Below, one piece after another: positions 11,501-24,231 of a stretch of DNA of 64,000 nt; position 1 is the stretch's first letter; each line of letters opens with the position of its first letter. The stretch is from Anoplolepis gracilipes. Lineage: Eukaryota > Arthropoda > Insecta > Hymenoptera > Formicidae. The DNA lies in the NCBI RefSeq assembly GCF_047496725.1, contig NC_132972.1, positions 12,167,001 to 12,231,000 on the forward strand. The letters run 5' to 3'. Position numbers and translations under genes: made by a program. The notes beneath the pieces were generated by a model. The model had not been told where the DNA came from and searched no databases. It saw only the letters and a program-made list of their open reading frames with translations.

Positions 11501-12528
11501 CGATAAGAGATGAGAGAGAGAGAAAGAGATGATTGCCGTCTCTTTTTTCTTCCTTCATTCGCCCTTCACTCCACCTTCTTTTCCCTTCGCTTTTCCCAAC
11601 GGTGGTTCTCTCGCCGGCTGCACGAAGTCGGCCGTTTCATTTTCTTAAGAGGGGGTCGAGAGATGCGTTGGGGGGCACGTTTCAAAGGCACCTGGTTTTC
11701 CTCGCTCGATAAATCGCACATTTTCCCCCGTCTAGCTGCCGCCATAGCCTCATTACTTTCGTTCTGCTACGTAGTCTCATTCGTCGAATCTTGCAAGTAC
11801 GTGAACTGCCGAACGATCAGTGAGGAGCACTTTTGATCGCATAAAAATATTTACGTTCCATTAACGAGACATCATTTAAATGTCTTTTCTCTTGACAATG
11901 CACATTTGTTGCTGAATCGAAATACATATTTATTTATATATCTTATTATTTATTTTTTATCTCTTCTGAATTTTTAAAAGTATTTAAAAGTGTAAGTTTT
12001 CAACGAGTTGTTATCTTTATTATTATGCTTGATTCCTAGCGTAGCTTGTTGGCAATAATTGTTCCGTTGCACTAATTGCACCTTTCCCTTTGATCGAAAG
12101 TAGATTACATCGCGTGCAAGAGGTACTCTCACCTTGAGTCCGAGGAGATAATAGTTACACTTATGTACAGTGAATGCCGTTTCATACATATGTCTAAAAT
12201 CAATTCACCAAATTAAATATCAGCAGAAATGATAAAAAAATAAAACGTAAAAATTATTTTCTCTTGTCTCATAAACTTAACAAGTCTTATAAATACTTTA
12301 TTATAAAATTATAACGTAGGAGAACTTTGTCGCCATAGAAAACCAAAATATATTTCATTTTTTTTATCTATTTTTTTCTATTTATATTACGTACGTAGTC
12401 TTAATTGATTTTTATTAGCTATATAAATGGATATAATTTTATAATTTAATAAAATCTAAAAAGAAATTACTTGTTTTATTTCTTTGCTGAATTCTTCAAC
12501 TACGTTTCATCATATAATAATCATCGAC
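8582..12528. other. Non-coding stretch upstream of the plexin exon
   Basis: A+T-rich blocks alternate with islets at 9,350-9,760, 10,260-10,600 and 11,290-11,840. The last islet has a short GA run at 11,508-11,530. It is the nearest G+C-rich block to the plexin exon, so it is a reasonable place for an upstream non-coding exon or promoter, but no specific core-promoter element or donor was established. Confidence 0.4.
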
Positions 12529-12547
12529 TTGTATTGCTTTGTTGCAG
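12529..12547 (+). other. 3' splice site (acceptor) upstream of the plexin start
   Basis: A T-rich tract followed by TTGTTGCAG lies exactly where composition switches from A+T-rich to the G+C-rich exon. This matches an acceptor for an intron within the 5' UTR. The partner donor was not identified. Confidence 0.55.
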
Positions 12548-12672
12548 GCCTGGGCGAGGCTCAAGAAAGAGGCCGCCTCCGCCAGGATCGCCGGGCAGCG
12601 CGGAGGAGGAGGAAGAGGAGGAGGAAGAAGAAGAAGACGCGACGGAGTCCATAGCGTTGAAGTAGAATAGAC
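12548..12672 (+). other. 5' UTR part of the plexin exon, with GAG/GAA tract
   Basis: A pyrimidine-rich stretch ending TTTGTTGCAG places a 3' splice site at 12,546-12,547, so the exon probably starts at 12,548 and the transcript has at least one upstream non-coding exon. The segment is G+C-rich and contains a GAG/GAA tract at about 12,603-12,637. One frame, out of frame with plexin, is open from the splice site to a TAG at 12,663-12,665, seven bases before the plexin ATG. It has no ATG of its own inside this exon. The acceptor is inferred from consensus only, and transcription could instead start nearby. Confidence 0.6.
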
Positions 12673-13878
12673 ATGTTGTCAGTCTTCCCGGCAGCGACGA
12701 CGGAGACGATGAGGGCGGTGCGGTCAGGAACATCGCGGTCGCGCCGACGAAGTTATCGTCCACCGTTGCCGCTGATCTTGAGCCTGATCCTGACATTATC
12801 GCTATCATCGCGGTTGCCGACAGCGCGTTCGTTGCCGGCTGATATAGTGCAAAGGTTCCACGATCCGGAGGTGGAACGCATGAACCATCTGGTGGTGGAC
12901 AAGAATACCGGCCGGGTGTACGTAGGTGCGGTTAATCGACTCTATCAGCTGTCCCCGGACCTAGTACTGGTTGTCAAGGAGGTCACCGGACCGAAGGGCG
13001 ATTCCACAGCGTGCTCTATGCTAGATTGCCCTCGCGAAGCACAAAAACGACCGGTCGATAACGTGAACAAGGCCCTGGTGATCGATTATACTACCACGCG
13101 GCTCATCTCCTGCGGCAGCCTGTTCCAAGGCATGTGCACGGTGCGCAATTTGCACAACATATCGGATGTGGTGCAGGAGGTCAAGGAAGCGGTAGTAGCA
13201 AACAATGCCACCGCCTCGACGGTCGCGTTTATCGCACCCGGTCCACCGAATCCACCTGTCTCCCAAGTCATGTACGTCGGCGTGACTTTTACCGGCAATT
13301 CGCCTTATCGTTCGGAAGTGCCGGCGGTGAGCTCGCGCTCTCTGGACAAGGACAAGATGCTGAACATCGCGGAAGCTGCGGTTACAACCGGCACGCGAAT
13401 GTATGTCAATTCTTTGTCGCGCGAACGTTACCCGATCAATTACATCTACGGCTTTAGCAGCGGTGGTTTTAGTTACTTCCTCACTACGCAAATGAAGAAT
13501 ACGGAGACGCCGATCTATCTGTCGAAGCTGGTGCGCGTGTGCCAAGACGATGAGCATTATTACTCGTATACGGAAATACCAATTAATTGCACCACCGATG
13601 GGCGTACCTACAACCTAGTGCAGGCTGCCTACGTTGGTAAAGCCGGTTCTGTGCTCGCTGGTGATTTGGGCATCACCGCCCAGGACGACGTACTATTTGC
13701 TGTGTTTGCTGAAAGCGACGGGCCCAACAGCGATGTTCCACGTCCGCATTCGGCTTTATGTGTTTACTCCCTCAAAGCGATCCGCCGCAAGTTCATGAGC
13801 AACATACAGAAGTGCTTCAGCGGCGAGGGACAGCGGGGTTTGGAGTTCATCTCGCCGAGCCACAAATGCATATCAACG
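12673..13878 (+). CDS. PlexA: Plexin (PlexA-like) first coding exon: signal peptide and most of the Sema domain; gene continues beyond the exon
   Basis: Plexins are single-pass membrane receptors for semaphorins that steer axons and cell migration. This exon gives 402 codons. Residues 1-30 are basic and Ser/Arg-rich. Residues 31-46 form a hydrophobic core (PLPLILSLILTLSLSS), and a plausible signal cleavage site follows near A51-R-S53. From about residue 60 the Sema domain runs to the exon end with plexin hallmarks: YVGAVNRLYQLS (83-94), DNVNKALVIDY (129-139), CGSLFQGMC (147-155) and HYYSYTEIPINC (295-306). Cysteines lie at 114, 119, 148, 155, 290, 306, 363, 381 and 399, and N-glycosylation sequons at N162, N178 and N305. 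An in-frame TGA at 12,658-12,660 bounds the frame. ATG 12,673 is the first start, and ATG 12,709 (residue 13, A at -3) is an equally good alternative. The end of Sema, and the PSI, IPT, transmembrane and RasGAP-like parts, are not here. Base composition is far more G+C-rich than the flanks, as expected for a constrained exon. The family is near certain. A-type over B-type is my judgement from recalled insect sequences, not an alignment. Confidence 0.9.
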
Positions 13879-13884
13879 GTGAGT
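13879..13884 (+). other. 5' splice site (donor) of plexin intron, phase 0
   Basis: The sequence reads ACG then GTGAGT, a perfect +1 to +6 donor consensus. It follows the codons for KCIST, where plexin similarity ends and composition turns A+T-rich. Reading through the donor gives 38 intron-encoded codons and then TAA at 13,993-13,995, so an unspliced transcript would encode a truncated 440-residue protein. Confidence 0.85.
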
Positions 13885-14234
13885 CATTTTAACAGTTTAA
13901 TTTTACAATTGCCTTGCTTCACATTTTGTTCGTTATCTGAGAAAAGTACTAAGAAAAAGAATTTCTTTGGTCGATATAAAATGCACGAAATATAATAAAT
14001 GTGAAATATAAATATTTCAAGATATATATATATAAATACAGTAAATCTGTGGTTTAGATCCAAGAGATTAAATGTGCAATAAATGCACATACGTGAAATA
14101 AAATTTGTTATTTGAAAAATAATAAGAAATATATTTATTAATTTTTGAATCAATATTTACAATTATCAATGAAATTTTACGATAAGTTTTTCAAGAGAAA
14201 TTTATTATGATTTTACATATCATGTGTGTATGTG

Positions 14235-14284
<50 letters not shown>

Positions 14285-16064
14285 CATATTACGCAATAGT
14301 GAAAATTGTTTATCTCGTGAGTAAGGCATAATTTAAAAAATAGTTTTAAATATATTTTTTTAATTTATTAAGAGATAAGATATAAAGCATGCGTAAATTG
14401 CAGCTTTAATGTGAAAAATTTTAAATATAATAAAACAAATTGATTTATCTTATATCTAGAGAAGTTTACAGCCATAAATATCTACTTTATTCGCTACCTC
14501 GCTGAAATTCTCGTTATTTCGTTCGTTCTTTACGATGCACACGGTGAATTGATAGCTCGTTTAAATGAATTGATATCTCACAGAGAGGCTGTGGCCAGCC
14601 AACAATAGCTCGCGGAAGGTACTACGTACGGTACTACGGTACTTGATAGCTCAGCGTCACCAAGGGTATCAATGCCATCGCTAGCTAGAATTATTATAAT
14701 CATACGGCGTGGCGCACGGTGGTACTTTCTGTTGTCGAGTGGCTGAATGGCCGTCAGGTGGGAAGACCACGCTGCAAGAAGGACGTGAATCGTTCTTCTT
14801 GATTATGACAATGCGAATCAATCGACCGCATCTCTCGCGAAAAGGCTAGGTAGGGGGGTCCTCTTCCTCTCGCATTTACGTAACAGGTGGCGTCGAAAAG
14901 CTTTAAAAGAAGGCAAGATGCAGGAGGTCTGGTCTCGTATGAAACGCCATATGTTCCTTTCACGCGCGTTCGCGTCATTCGTGCGTGCGAATACCAGACT
15001 CGTGCGCGAGAACAATCTTTTTGTACTGCATCCGTTCGCATAGATTGAACCGATGCTTCGTTCTAATATCGAAGAATCACAAAATACGTATTATATTACG
15101 CAGAATAAAGTTTAGATATGAACAAGTAAGTTTTTCAATGGAGATTTGTCATGATTTTAAAGGCATATTATTACTCAATAGAGAATTTTCTTAATTATAT
15201 CACCTTAATAATAAATATTATTATTTGTATGCGATAATGTTATTATGTTTACACATCGTGTAGTAATTTACTAAATTTCACGAGTAATATTGCATTTAAA
15301 TCATTATTTACTGTTTACATAATTGCGTAATTACCATCTCTCATATTGCAATTAAAACATATACATATTGTAATCCGCATAGCGCGCTTGCAGATGAAGT
15401 ATGTATATTTAACAGCAATTATATAGTGAAAATACGAGTTAAGTATTCGTTAAGGAATGTCGCGAACTGAACTCGGTTACCAATTTACAAAGTTATTATT
15501 GTTTTCCGGGAAAGTGAATTCTCGAATTCTTACTCGCATTTATGATTTTCCGCGATCTCACGTAACTCAATTAAATTTTCTAATGAGACTGTGAAGTCAA
15601 ACGAAGTCTTTCTTTGGATTCGCATGCATGACTTGCGCACGATGGATATCATAATTTATTAGCGTAGCAAACCGGTCGTCTTATTGCGAAACGATTTTAT
15701 TGCGGACGGTCAACGGCAATCACATTCCACGACTTTTTCCGCGCGTCACAGACAGAAACGCGATGAACATGCGGTCCTTTCGCGTTCACCGCCGTCATCT
15801 CTGCCCGCAACCACCGAGGCTATTTCCTCACGATCGATCGCTGTCGATCGTTCGTCAGTGGTTAACCGAAACTTATAGAGAGCGCCGATGAGTCTTCGAT
15901 TTTGCCGATCGCTTTCCCTGACATACTATATACACATATACAAAATGTCTCCCTCCTCTCCTCGCATAATATATACACACATATATATATATATATATAT
16001 ACTCTTTGAATTTGAATCATTTTAATAAAAATTTGATTAGCTAATACTGTTGAAATGTGCATGC

Positions 16065-16095
<31 letters not shown>

Positions 16096-17795
16096 ATTAT
16101 TTTTAAAATATTCAAATATATTTTATATATTTGAAATAAAGATTAGTATATTTGTTAGTTTTTATTATAATTTTATTAAATTGGTCGGGCACAACTCACG
16201 CATATAAAGAGAAATGTGAATTGTGCTTTTTGTATTCTTTTATTGTGAAGATTCTAACGAATTGATTTCGCACGGATATATGCAACTTCAAGCGAATTTT
16301 GCGATTCATGCTTGTCTCAATAAACGATCAGGAACGACGTTTCTTTCTATATGTATAACCGTATTGCGAAATCATCGCTCGAAAAGGAGCGAAATAGACT
16401 TGATATTAAATTAGGTAGACACACTTACTATTCAATCGTAGTGAGTTGATTTTACTGTGCTGACAGAAATATGGTTGAAATAAATTATGTATTTGATACG
16501 TTTGCATTTTAAATATATATTAGTATATTAATGAGTATATAAATAAAATTAATCATGCACGATGTACAGTAAAATTTTGTATAATGTATCTGTATAATTT
16601 ATCATGGTTTTTTCATTCGCGCTACTATTTAACGTGTAATTTTAAATGCATCAAATATGGTGATTTAAATTCTGACTTTTATGATTTATTCAAATTTCCT
16701 GTCTAATATCTATGTAAAATAAGAGAGCTGTATATTTAGCATTAAATGTGATAAAATAGAAATTTTTTCAGAATTTTATAAGATTGTCGAGATAGTTTGA
16801 GATTTAATATCAAAACGTCTTTATTTTACTTTATTTTAAAATGTATTTATTACGTAATATGTTTATCTAGAAAATGTCATTCTCTGATTTTGTTTGCTAC
16901 ATGTAATTCATAAATTAAATTGTAAATAATTAAATATGTTCTGTTAATTTTGTTTATCTTGTCAGCGACTCAATAATTTCTCGAGTAGAGGGAATTTTTT
17001 TAAATCATATATTGCATTTTTCTGCATCTAGATCCTTCAGAGTTTTCGCAAATTAACTTTGTCTGTCTCGTAAGAAAATGATATTAGTGAATTGAACAAT
17101 TTATCATCATTTGTATGTCGCGAACGCTCGATCTCTGTTTACTAGAAAGTCTTACGACTATTTCACGACGCGTGTCGATTTATATAAATTTAACATTCGC
17201 ACATAAACATAGTATTCAGATTGATCGCAAGAAACACAAAACATTTTTAAATCAAACAGTAGATAAATCTTTGACATATATAAACAAAACAAAATCAATA
17301 AACGATCTTGAAAGAGATTGGGTGGGATTTACGTAATATTATGCTGAGAAAGGATAAGAGGATATTGTGAAAAATTTCGCACAATATTCGATTTAACACA
17401 TTTATCTCAATTCTTTTTATTTTCGATTTAACAAATTCAGGACAATTATTTGCAGAAGAAACGATTCATCTTCCATATCAGATCATTTATCTTCGATATC
17501 GGCTAAACGATATAAGATTTTTCTCTCTCTTTTTCGTGAAAAAAAAAAGTCAAAGATTTTTAAACGGCGGTTATAACGAAGCTTGCCCTGGTTATCATCG
17601 CCTGAGATGCACCGGCACGGCTTTCTTGAAACTTTATCGGAACGGTACTTAGAGAACTGTTTTCAGTTCCTCCCTCCTCGCTTAAAGATGCGAAACGCTT
17701 CACGAAGTCTAGCGAAATGATATTCACGACGTGGTGCGAAATTTATTCAAATTTTCTATGTTTCATCTTGCTCTCTCTTTCTCTTACTCTATCTC
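13885..17795. other. Intronic stretch with TA and T repeats and two islets
   Basis: Holds (TA)n at about 14,236-14,279 and 15,976-16,001, a 28-base T run at 16,068-16,095, and G+C-richer islets at 14,570-15,060 and 15,600-15,900. No exon was recognised. Confidence 0.5.
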
Positions 17796-17854
<59 letters not shown>

Positions 17855-17857
17855 CTT
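17796..17857. repeat. (CT)n microsatellite
   Basis: Interrupted CT run inside a G+C-richer islet that spans about 17,560-18,220. Confidence 0.9.
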
Positions 17858-20800
17858 CGTCTCTAAACTTTTCCTCCGTCGTGAGAACGTATGCCGGAAC
17901 ACAAAGGATTTCTTTACGTAGGAAGGCGAGAAAAAGTTGCACGACCTGTCGGGTTGAGAGTCAGTCGCTGGACGGAGATAAGCGGGCGACCATAAAGGAG
18001 ATAAAGATTGTTTGTTTGGTCTAGCTAGAGACGACGAGTTGTCGTGGGACAACGCGTTCGCTTTTTGTTCTTATATTTCTCTCTTTCCTTCTATCCTGGT
18101 CGATTTCCCAAGCCTCCTTCTCTTCCTGTTCCTTTATCTCTCATTCGGACGAACAACCACAAGATTCTGGTGAAACGAAAACCACGAATTCACCGGATGC
18201 GTATATGTTCATCTGGTTAATTGAAGAGATCGTGTTTAGTCTTTCTTACTCTTATAGTAAGGGACTACTATAGATCGGAAAAATATATAATAAACTCATA
18301 ATAAGGAAAGAGAGGGAAAAACATTGATTCTAAAAATATATGTAATAATATAAACAATATATCTGTATTATTTTTTGTTCATATTTATATCTATATAGAT
18401 TATCATATAAAATTATTTTTAATTCTACAAAAGAGTGACATTTAAATTAAGAGAAATAGTTAAATAGAGAAATAAAAATTGAATAATATTACTTATTTGT
18501 AAATGCTATTATATTCGTTTTATTGCATAAGTAATAGACTAATTTAAACTTGCAAAAACTGTCAATGGCAATTGCATCTAATTTAAAAGAAAGAAAACAC
18601 ATTAGGGGTCCTGAGTACTCGCCGCGAAACTTCGATGTCGACGGTAACGACATATAGTTCTGTCTCTTTCTCTCTTTTGGGAAATATGTCAGAAGCGAGA
18701 AATGACAGCTTAATTTATATTGCGTCCTGCTTCGTGATTATTTGCTTTACGATAGTGCTGTGCTGTTTAATGTATTAATGAAGCCTGTAAAAATCTACGG
18801 ACATAAATTGTGCAAAGTGAAGAAGCATTTTACATTCCTTTCGACAGATGTAAAAACACGTGTTTTTTCTCGCATTTTTCGGGTTAGTTTCGACCTTAAT
18901 TTACAATTATTTCTTAATTGTCAAGGGAAAGGATTAGTGTTCGTATATTTTTTCAAGTGTACTAAAACGATCTGTTGTATGGTTTTATTCGAATATCTTT
19001 TTATTTAAAAATGGCACGCAAGACAAATCAGGCTGTATTTTCTCGCCTCGCGTCGCGAATTCAATATGGCTGCCGTGAGTACTCAGGAGCCTTAAAATGC
19101 GAAAGAGAGAAAGGAAGAACAGCTGAAGAAAAAAAAAAACAGAGTTGATTTCTCCGAATTTTGTCGCGTGTGTACGACATGTATGAGTATGACATGTTCA
19201 CGTTCGTGAACGTACCGTAGCTATATGTGGATTCAATTTTTACGTCACAAAAGAATCGCGGCAAAGGGATCGACACAAGGGTAGGACGAGAAGGAAAAGC
19301 GTTCGAGAAAAACCCATTCGCACAAATTGGATAGCCTCCTCTTGCCTCGGCCATCGGAATGAGCCTCGCAATTAAAAAGTTTTGCACGGCAAAAAAAAAA
19401 ACAAAAAAAAAAGAATTTGCGACTAGATAGTGTAAATGTGTTGCAGTTTCGCGGGATTTTTTTCCTCTCTATCTGAAAAACGAAACGGCTGTATGTGAAA
19501 AAATCACCCGCGCTCTTTCGATTGTCGTGGAAGATAGAAGTTCAATTCATTCGCATTGAAAATAGAAGATGCATGTGTAGACCGAAGAAGAGCAAAATAG
19601 ATACTAAAAACATGTAAACTTTTATTTTATTTTTATTTGTACGTGACCTCTGCATTTTTCAAAAATACGAGTAGCATAAAATGTTTAGGAAAATGTCCAG
19701 TTTTTTTTAGCAAAAAATGAATTTGCAGAGAAAACATACATATCATGAGTTTTTCTTTAATCGTTATATTTTAATAGTCATATTTATATTATTCTACTAA
19801 TTTACGTACATAACTTTGTGATTTATGTTAAATATATTTTGTTATACAAAATTGTAGAGATGTAAGTAGAAAAAAAATTTTGTTATAAAATATTAATAAA
19901 ATTGTTATTATGCATCTGATTGAAAATTATTCAAATTATGCTGTGTTTGATGAAATTTGCCGCAAAAGTCTCGTTAATTTATTAAAATTATTTTTGAAAA
20001 AAAATTACAAATGTAAGGACATTTTTATTATATTAACAAAAAATATGAAGATAGAAAAAATATAAATAATATATTTTTTTTTAAATTAGTTTTTTCAATG
20101 AAAAAATAACATGTTTTTTTCAACGTTTTTTTTTTCTTTTTTTTTATTAGAAAAAAGCCAGTTTTTCATGTCTCTATGTGAGACTATAATAGAAATAACT
20201 TTTGCAGTAAGTTAACTATTGTTCACTAAAGGGAATATATCTAGACAGACGTCAGACTGTTTTCCAGCAATGAAATAAAATTCTCTTGGGATGAATTTTC
20301 ACCGTGAATTGAACCCGGTAAAATTTCAGCGAGTTTAGATTTTCATGCTGCAGACACTCGAAAATGATCTCTATATTCATGCACTACAATGGAAACGACA
20401 CAACTGACGTGAAATACATTTTACATAAATGTCGAAATGTGTTTTACTCACTGTCATTGTAGTGCTTATCTGTAATTTTTGTTCATGATAAATTTTACGA
20501 ATTAAGTAAGATACAGGATAAATTTTCTGCCGTGTTTCTAAATTGTTTAATTTCTTGTTCGCAGTTGCTTCGTGTATTTTTTAAAACTGACTTCTAAATA
20601 TTATTCTTTTTTTGCTTTATTAAATGTTTTGAAATGTGATCTATAGAAATTATAGTACAAACTGTCTGGTACATCAAACTATTGTATTTTTGATTGTTTG
20701 AAATTTTATAACGACTTTTTTAGCTTACAGTAAATGTCAATTGATCGGCCAGACATAACAGTGCAATTGCAAGTGCTCCTGAAATCGGATGCTTCCAATA

Positions 20801-23800
20801 ACATGTATATGTATATAATATAAATAACACAGGTATTATGTATATAATGCATAGACTTCTATTTTATCGATTTACGTCAAAGTAGATGTACAATAATAAA
20901 AATTATAATATTTTTTATTTATTCTATACATAATGTTCCTAATATATAAAAATCTATATAGTAAAAGAGAGAAGAGAAAGAAAGCAGTTGTTTTTTACTT
21001 AAATTAAAATTTTTTAGAGATTCGGATGGTGTATGAAATATTTTATGTATGCCATATTTTTATTTTTTAAACTTTTAAAATTAGACTTTGTAATAAATTT
21101 CAAAATTTTCTTTCGATATCTAATTCACTCTCTATAAAAATCACTTTATAAAAATAGTTTTATTATAGAGAGAGCTTTTGAAAGCTTTGCTCACAAGAAA
21201 CAATTTTAATTGAATAATATTTAGATCTCAATCTCAGTCTTGACAAATGATAAATTACTTGAGGATTTACTCGAGAATATCGCTTCACTATCGTTATACA
21301 GGCTTCTTGAGACAACTTGTATACACTTAGAGAAGCCAACATCAATGGCGTTGAAATGGATCGATCGAATCTAATCGTCGCGATTGAAGCCTCTATTGAA
21401 AGTTTGATTGAAATCCGATATTTCTGTTTTTCGCTTATAATTTATGAGAGACAAAATCATCGATTGCTTTTTACAACAAGTAATGGCAACAAAATCGATT
21501 TGGATGTGAGACGAAATGCAGGACGCGATTTTTTCCAGTTAGCTGGAGAATCCAATAATATTCATCGCTTTTTCAAGTCGATCTTTTATCTTTTTTCTCT
21601 TGTGCTTCTTTCTCTCCTTCTTTTCCGTTCGAGTGTAACCTCACTTTCGCGCCTAGAAACAGTTAGAAATAACATTACGGGATAAATAACACCGTATAAA
21701 CTGAACTTACTAGGGCGTGGAATAGTAATTGCCGGATGACGATGCCGCGTGTAATTGTGCCGACATACAAACCGTTGTGATAACGACTTCTCTCGAGTAT
21801 AAGAGATTGAGAAAAGTAATAACAGAGAAATAACAGAAACTAGAGAGGCGTGGGAATATGTTCAAGATTAATATTGTAAAATTCAAGATTACAATTTTAA
21901 GACGCTTAATATCTCGAAAAAAAAAAAAGATTTTTTTAATTGATGTAAAAATTTTTGTATTTTTGCAAATTCTAAATTTTGAAGTATTCATATACTTTCT
22001 GATATGCTTTTAGTTCATATTATTAACAATTTTTAATATGTCTTTGCTTTTTTATTTATAAATTATATTTAAATTTTTTTCAAACTTTCACTTTTATACA
22101 AAAGCAGATTTTCTTATTTATTTTTTTTTTTTTTACAGAAAAGCGATATATGGAAAAATTTTTCTAATTTATTAAAACTATGTTAATAATTTTCTATTAT
22201 AATAAGCCGTCTATTCTGTAGAAGAAAATAATCTTCCAGAGATTTATTTTATCTAAATATATCTTTAATCTTTGCTTATACAATTAATAACGAGAAATGA
22301 TTTAATCACGTAATAAATATTCGATATTTGAAGTGACTATACTATTTGTCAATCGGTTGAAATATGGATTACGATATAAATTGTGAGGACGTTGACCCAT
22401 CACGATTGAATTTATAAACTGATGTGACTCGCAAAAGTTATTTCTAATTCAGGTGGCGGCGAGCGCATGTAGCGCATTTAATTTTGCAATAACGTCTGAC
22501 TTCGAAAGATTAAGTTGGTTTCTGTACACTTATGCATAGTCATGGGAAGTTAGTGCTTCTCTCACGTACACATGTACGTGTATTTTGTCCCTTTTTGTCA
22601 CAAATAGACCGAATTTAAAAAATATAAGCGCAGAATAAATCGAAAGCAGGATATTTGAAAAATGTAGTAGAAAATAGTAATGGATCTGATATTATTAATA
22701 CAAATAACATATATAGATTTTTCGTTCTTTTCTTGAAAAATTAAACGTTTTATTACTGTTACATATTATTAGTTCAACATACATTTTTTTTAAATGTATC
22801 TCTTTTTCTCTTCTATTTTTCTTTTATTTCTCCTTCTTCTAACTTTCCTTTTTCTAACTTTTATATAATTATTAAATTAATTTATATTATATTGATCCAC
22901 ATTTTCTAATATGATATATGTTTTCTTGCAGTAAATTTTATTTTAGTATCTATTAAGCCATATAGATTTAATATTTAATTTCTTAAGGTTTTTTTTACTA
23001 AAAATGTGATATATGTTAAATGTAATAAATGTGTGATATTTATATGATAATGGAAGAAAACAATAAATGAACCGTTATTGATTTCGTAATAGTTCCGGAT
23101 GAATAAACTCCTTTCTCGATTAAAAATTCGACGAACCGAGACGATCTTCCGGAAACACCTGGCGGAAGCTTTTTGTGGACTCACCGATTTACGCGAGCAT
23201 ATATTGAGTTGACGCGTCATATCCGGCATGTATTAGACTTGACGGCAATAAGAAATATTTTCTCTCTGAGCGGTTTCTACTCAAGCAGCCGTAGAACGGG
23301 TCAGAGCACGGAAAGCACGTCGCGCTTCGATAGAGTGCACATTATGCAAGTGCATCGCCGTGCATTTGCGTCGCGCTCTTAAAACGTGCGAGTACTCGCC
23401 TTCGCGGGTGGCTCGTTATTTTACGGTCATTGCATACCGCTCGCTTTTGCTCGCGTTCTCTTATAGTTTCGGTGAGGAAAAAAAGGTTAGAGAATTTTCT
23501 ATTATGGTTTTTATATCATACTCCTAAGAAGCACATACTAACGCATGCGTTTATTAACAAATAAAATTTTAACCACGCTGTAAATTTCAGCCACGAAGTT
23601 TATGAAAGAAGTGAAAAAATCCCCCACAGTTTAAAGAATACTTTATGTTTGTTTGCCAATCATAAAATAGTATATGTTAAATAATTAATGTATTGGGTAG
23701 TTGTTATAAAAGCAGTTAGAACAAAATATTTTCTGATAGAAAACATTTCTTAGCCTAAGTTAAGTGAGCACATATTAATTGAATGTTGTTATAAGTCTGG

Positions 23801-24193
23801 CTTTAGGTATATGTATCATTTTCGGTTCGTTTCACGTTTTCATATTTCATGTTTACACAATATAACATTTACCTAAATAAGTGTAAATATACGAGACTTA
23901 GAAATGTAATTGTACATCGTTATCTAAATCTAGATAACGAATAATTTATGAGGAAAAAGGAGAGATGGAATATTAAAATATTATAATAAAATTAGATAGA
24001 GGAATATAAGATTATGTATATAGAAAAGAGAGAAATAAAGGGAAGAAGAGTGGAAGAAGCAGCAGAACATCCGCGATTCGCGGGATTTTTTTTTTTCCAT
24101 TCGAATGAAAGAGAACTCTGCCGCGCGCGAAGATCTTGATGCGTTTTTAATGTGTTTTAAGTGTATGTTGAGTAAGTCAATGATTAGCTTCGT

Positions 24194-24195
<2 letters not shown>
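17858..24195. other. Intronic stretch, mostly featureless
   Basis: Islets at about 18,600-18,740, 19,020-19,600, 22,430-22,600 and 23,090-23,460 in otherwise A+T-rich sequence. A short hairpin at 23,917-23,940 is listed separately. A frame of 122 codons at 21,317-21,685 has no recognisable domain. Confidence 0.5.
23917..23940. repeat. Hairpin, 10-bp perfect stem, 4-nt loop
   Basis: TCGTTATCTA pairs with TAGATAACGA around AATC. The GTTATCTA core is shared with the 1,856-1,884 hairpin. Confidence 0.8.

Positions 24196-24229
<34 letters not shown>
24196..24229. repeat. Poly-T run of 34 bases
   Basis: Uninterrupted T run. No neighbouring retroelement coding sequence or target duplication was recognised. 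Confidence 0.95.

Positions 24230-24231
<2 letters not shown>

Noticed and set aside
13021..13557. 178-codon frame antisense to the plexin exon
   Set aside because: It lies wholly under the Sema-coding strand and is open because of codon bias on the other strand. No family resemblance.
20300..20330. Second B-box-like segment (GGGTTCAATTC on the minus strand)
   Set aside because: Only a partial T-stem. No cloverleaf or A-box at the right distance.
20378..20466. Possible microRNA-like inverted repeat with CACTACAATG arms
   Set aside because: Only the outer 10 bp pair perfectly. The rest of the stem is poorly matched.
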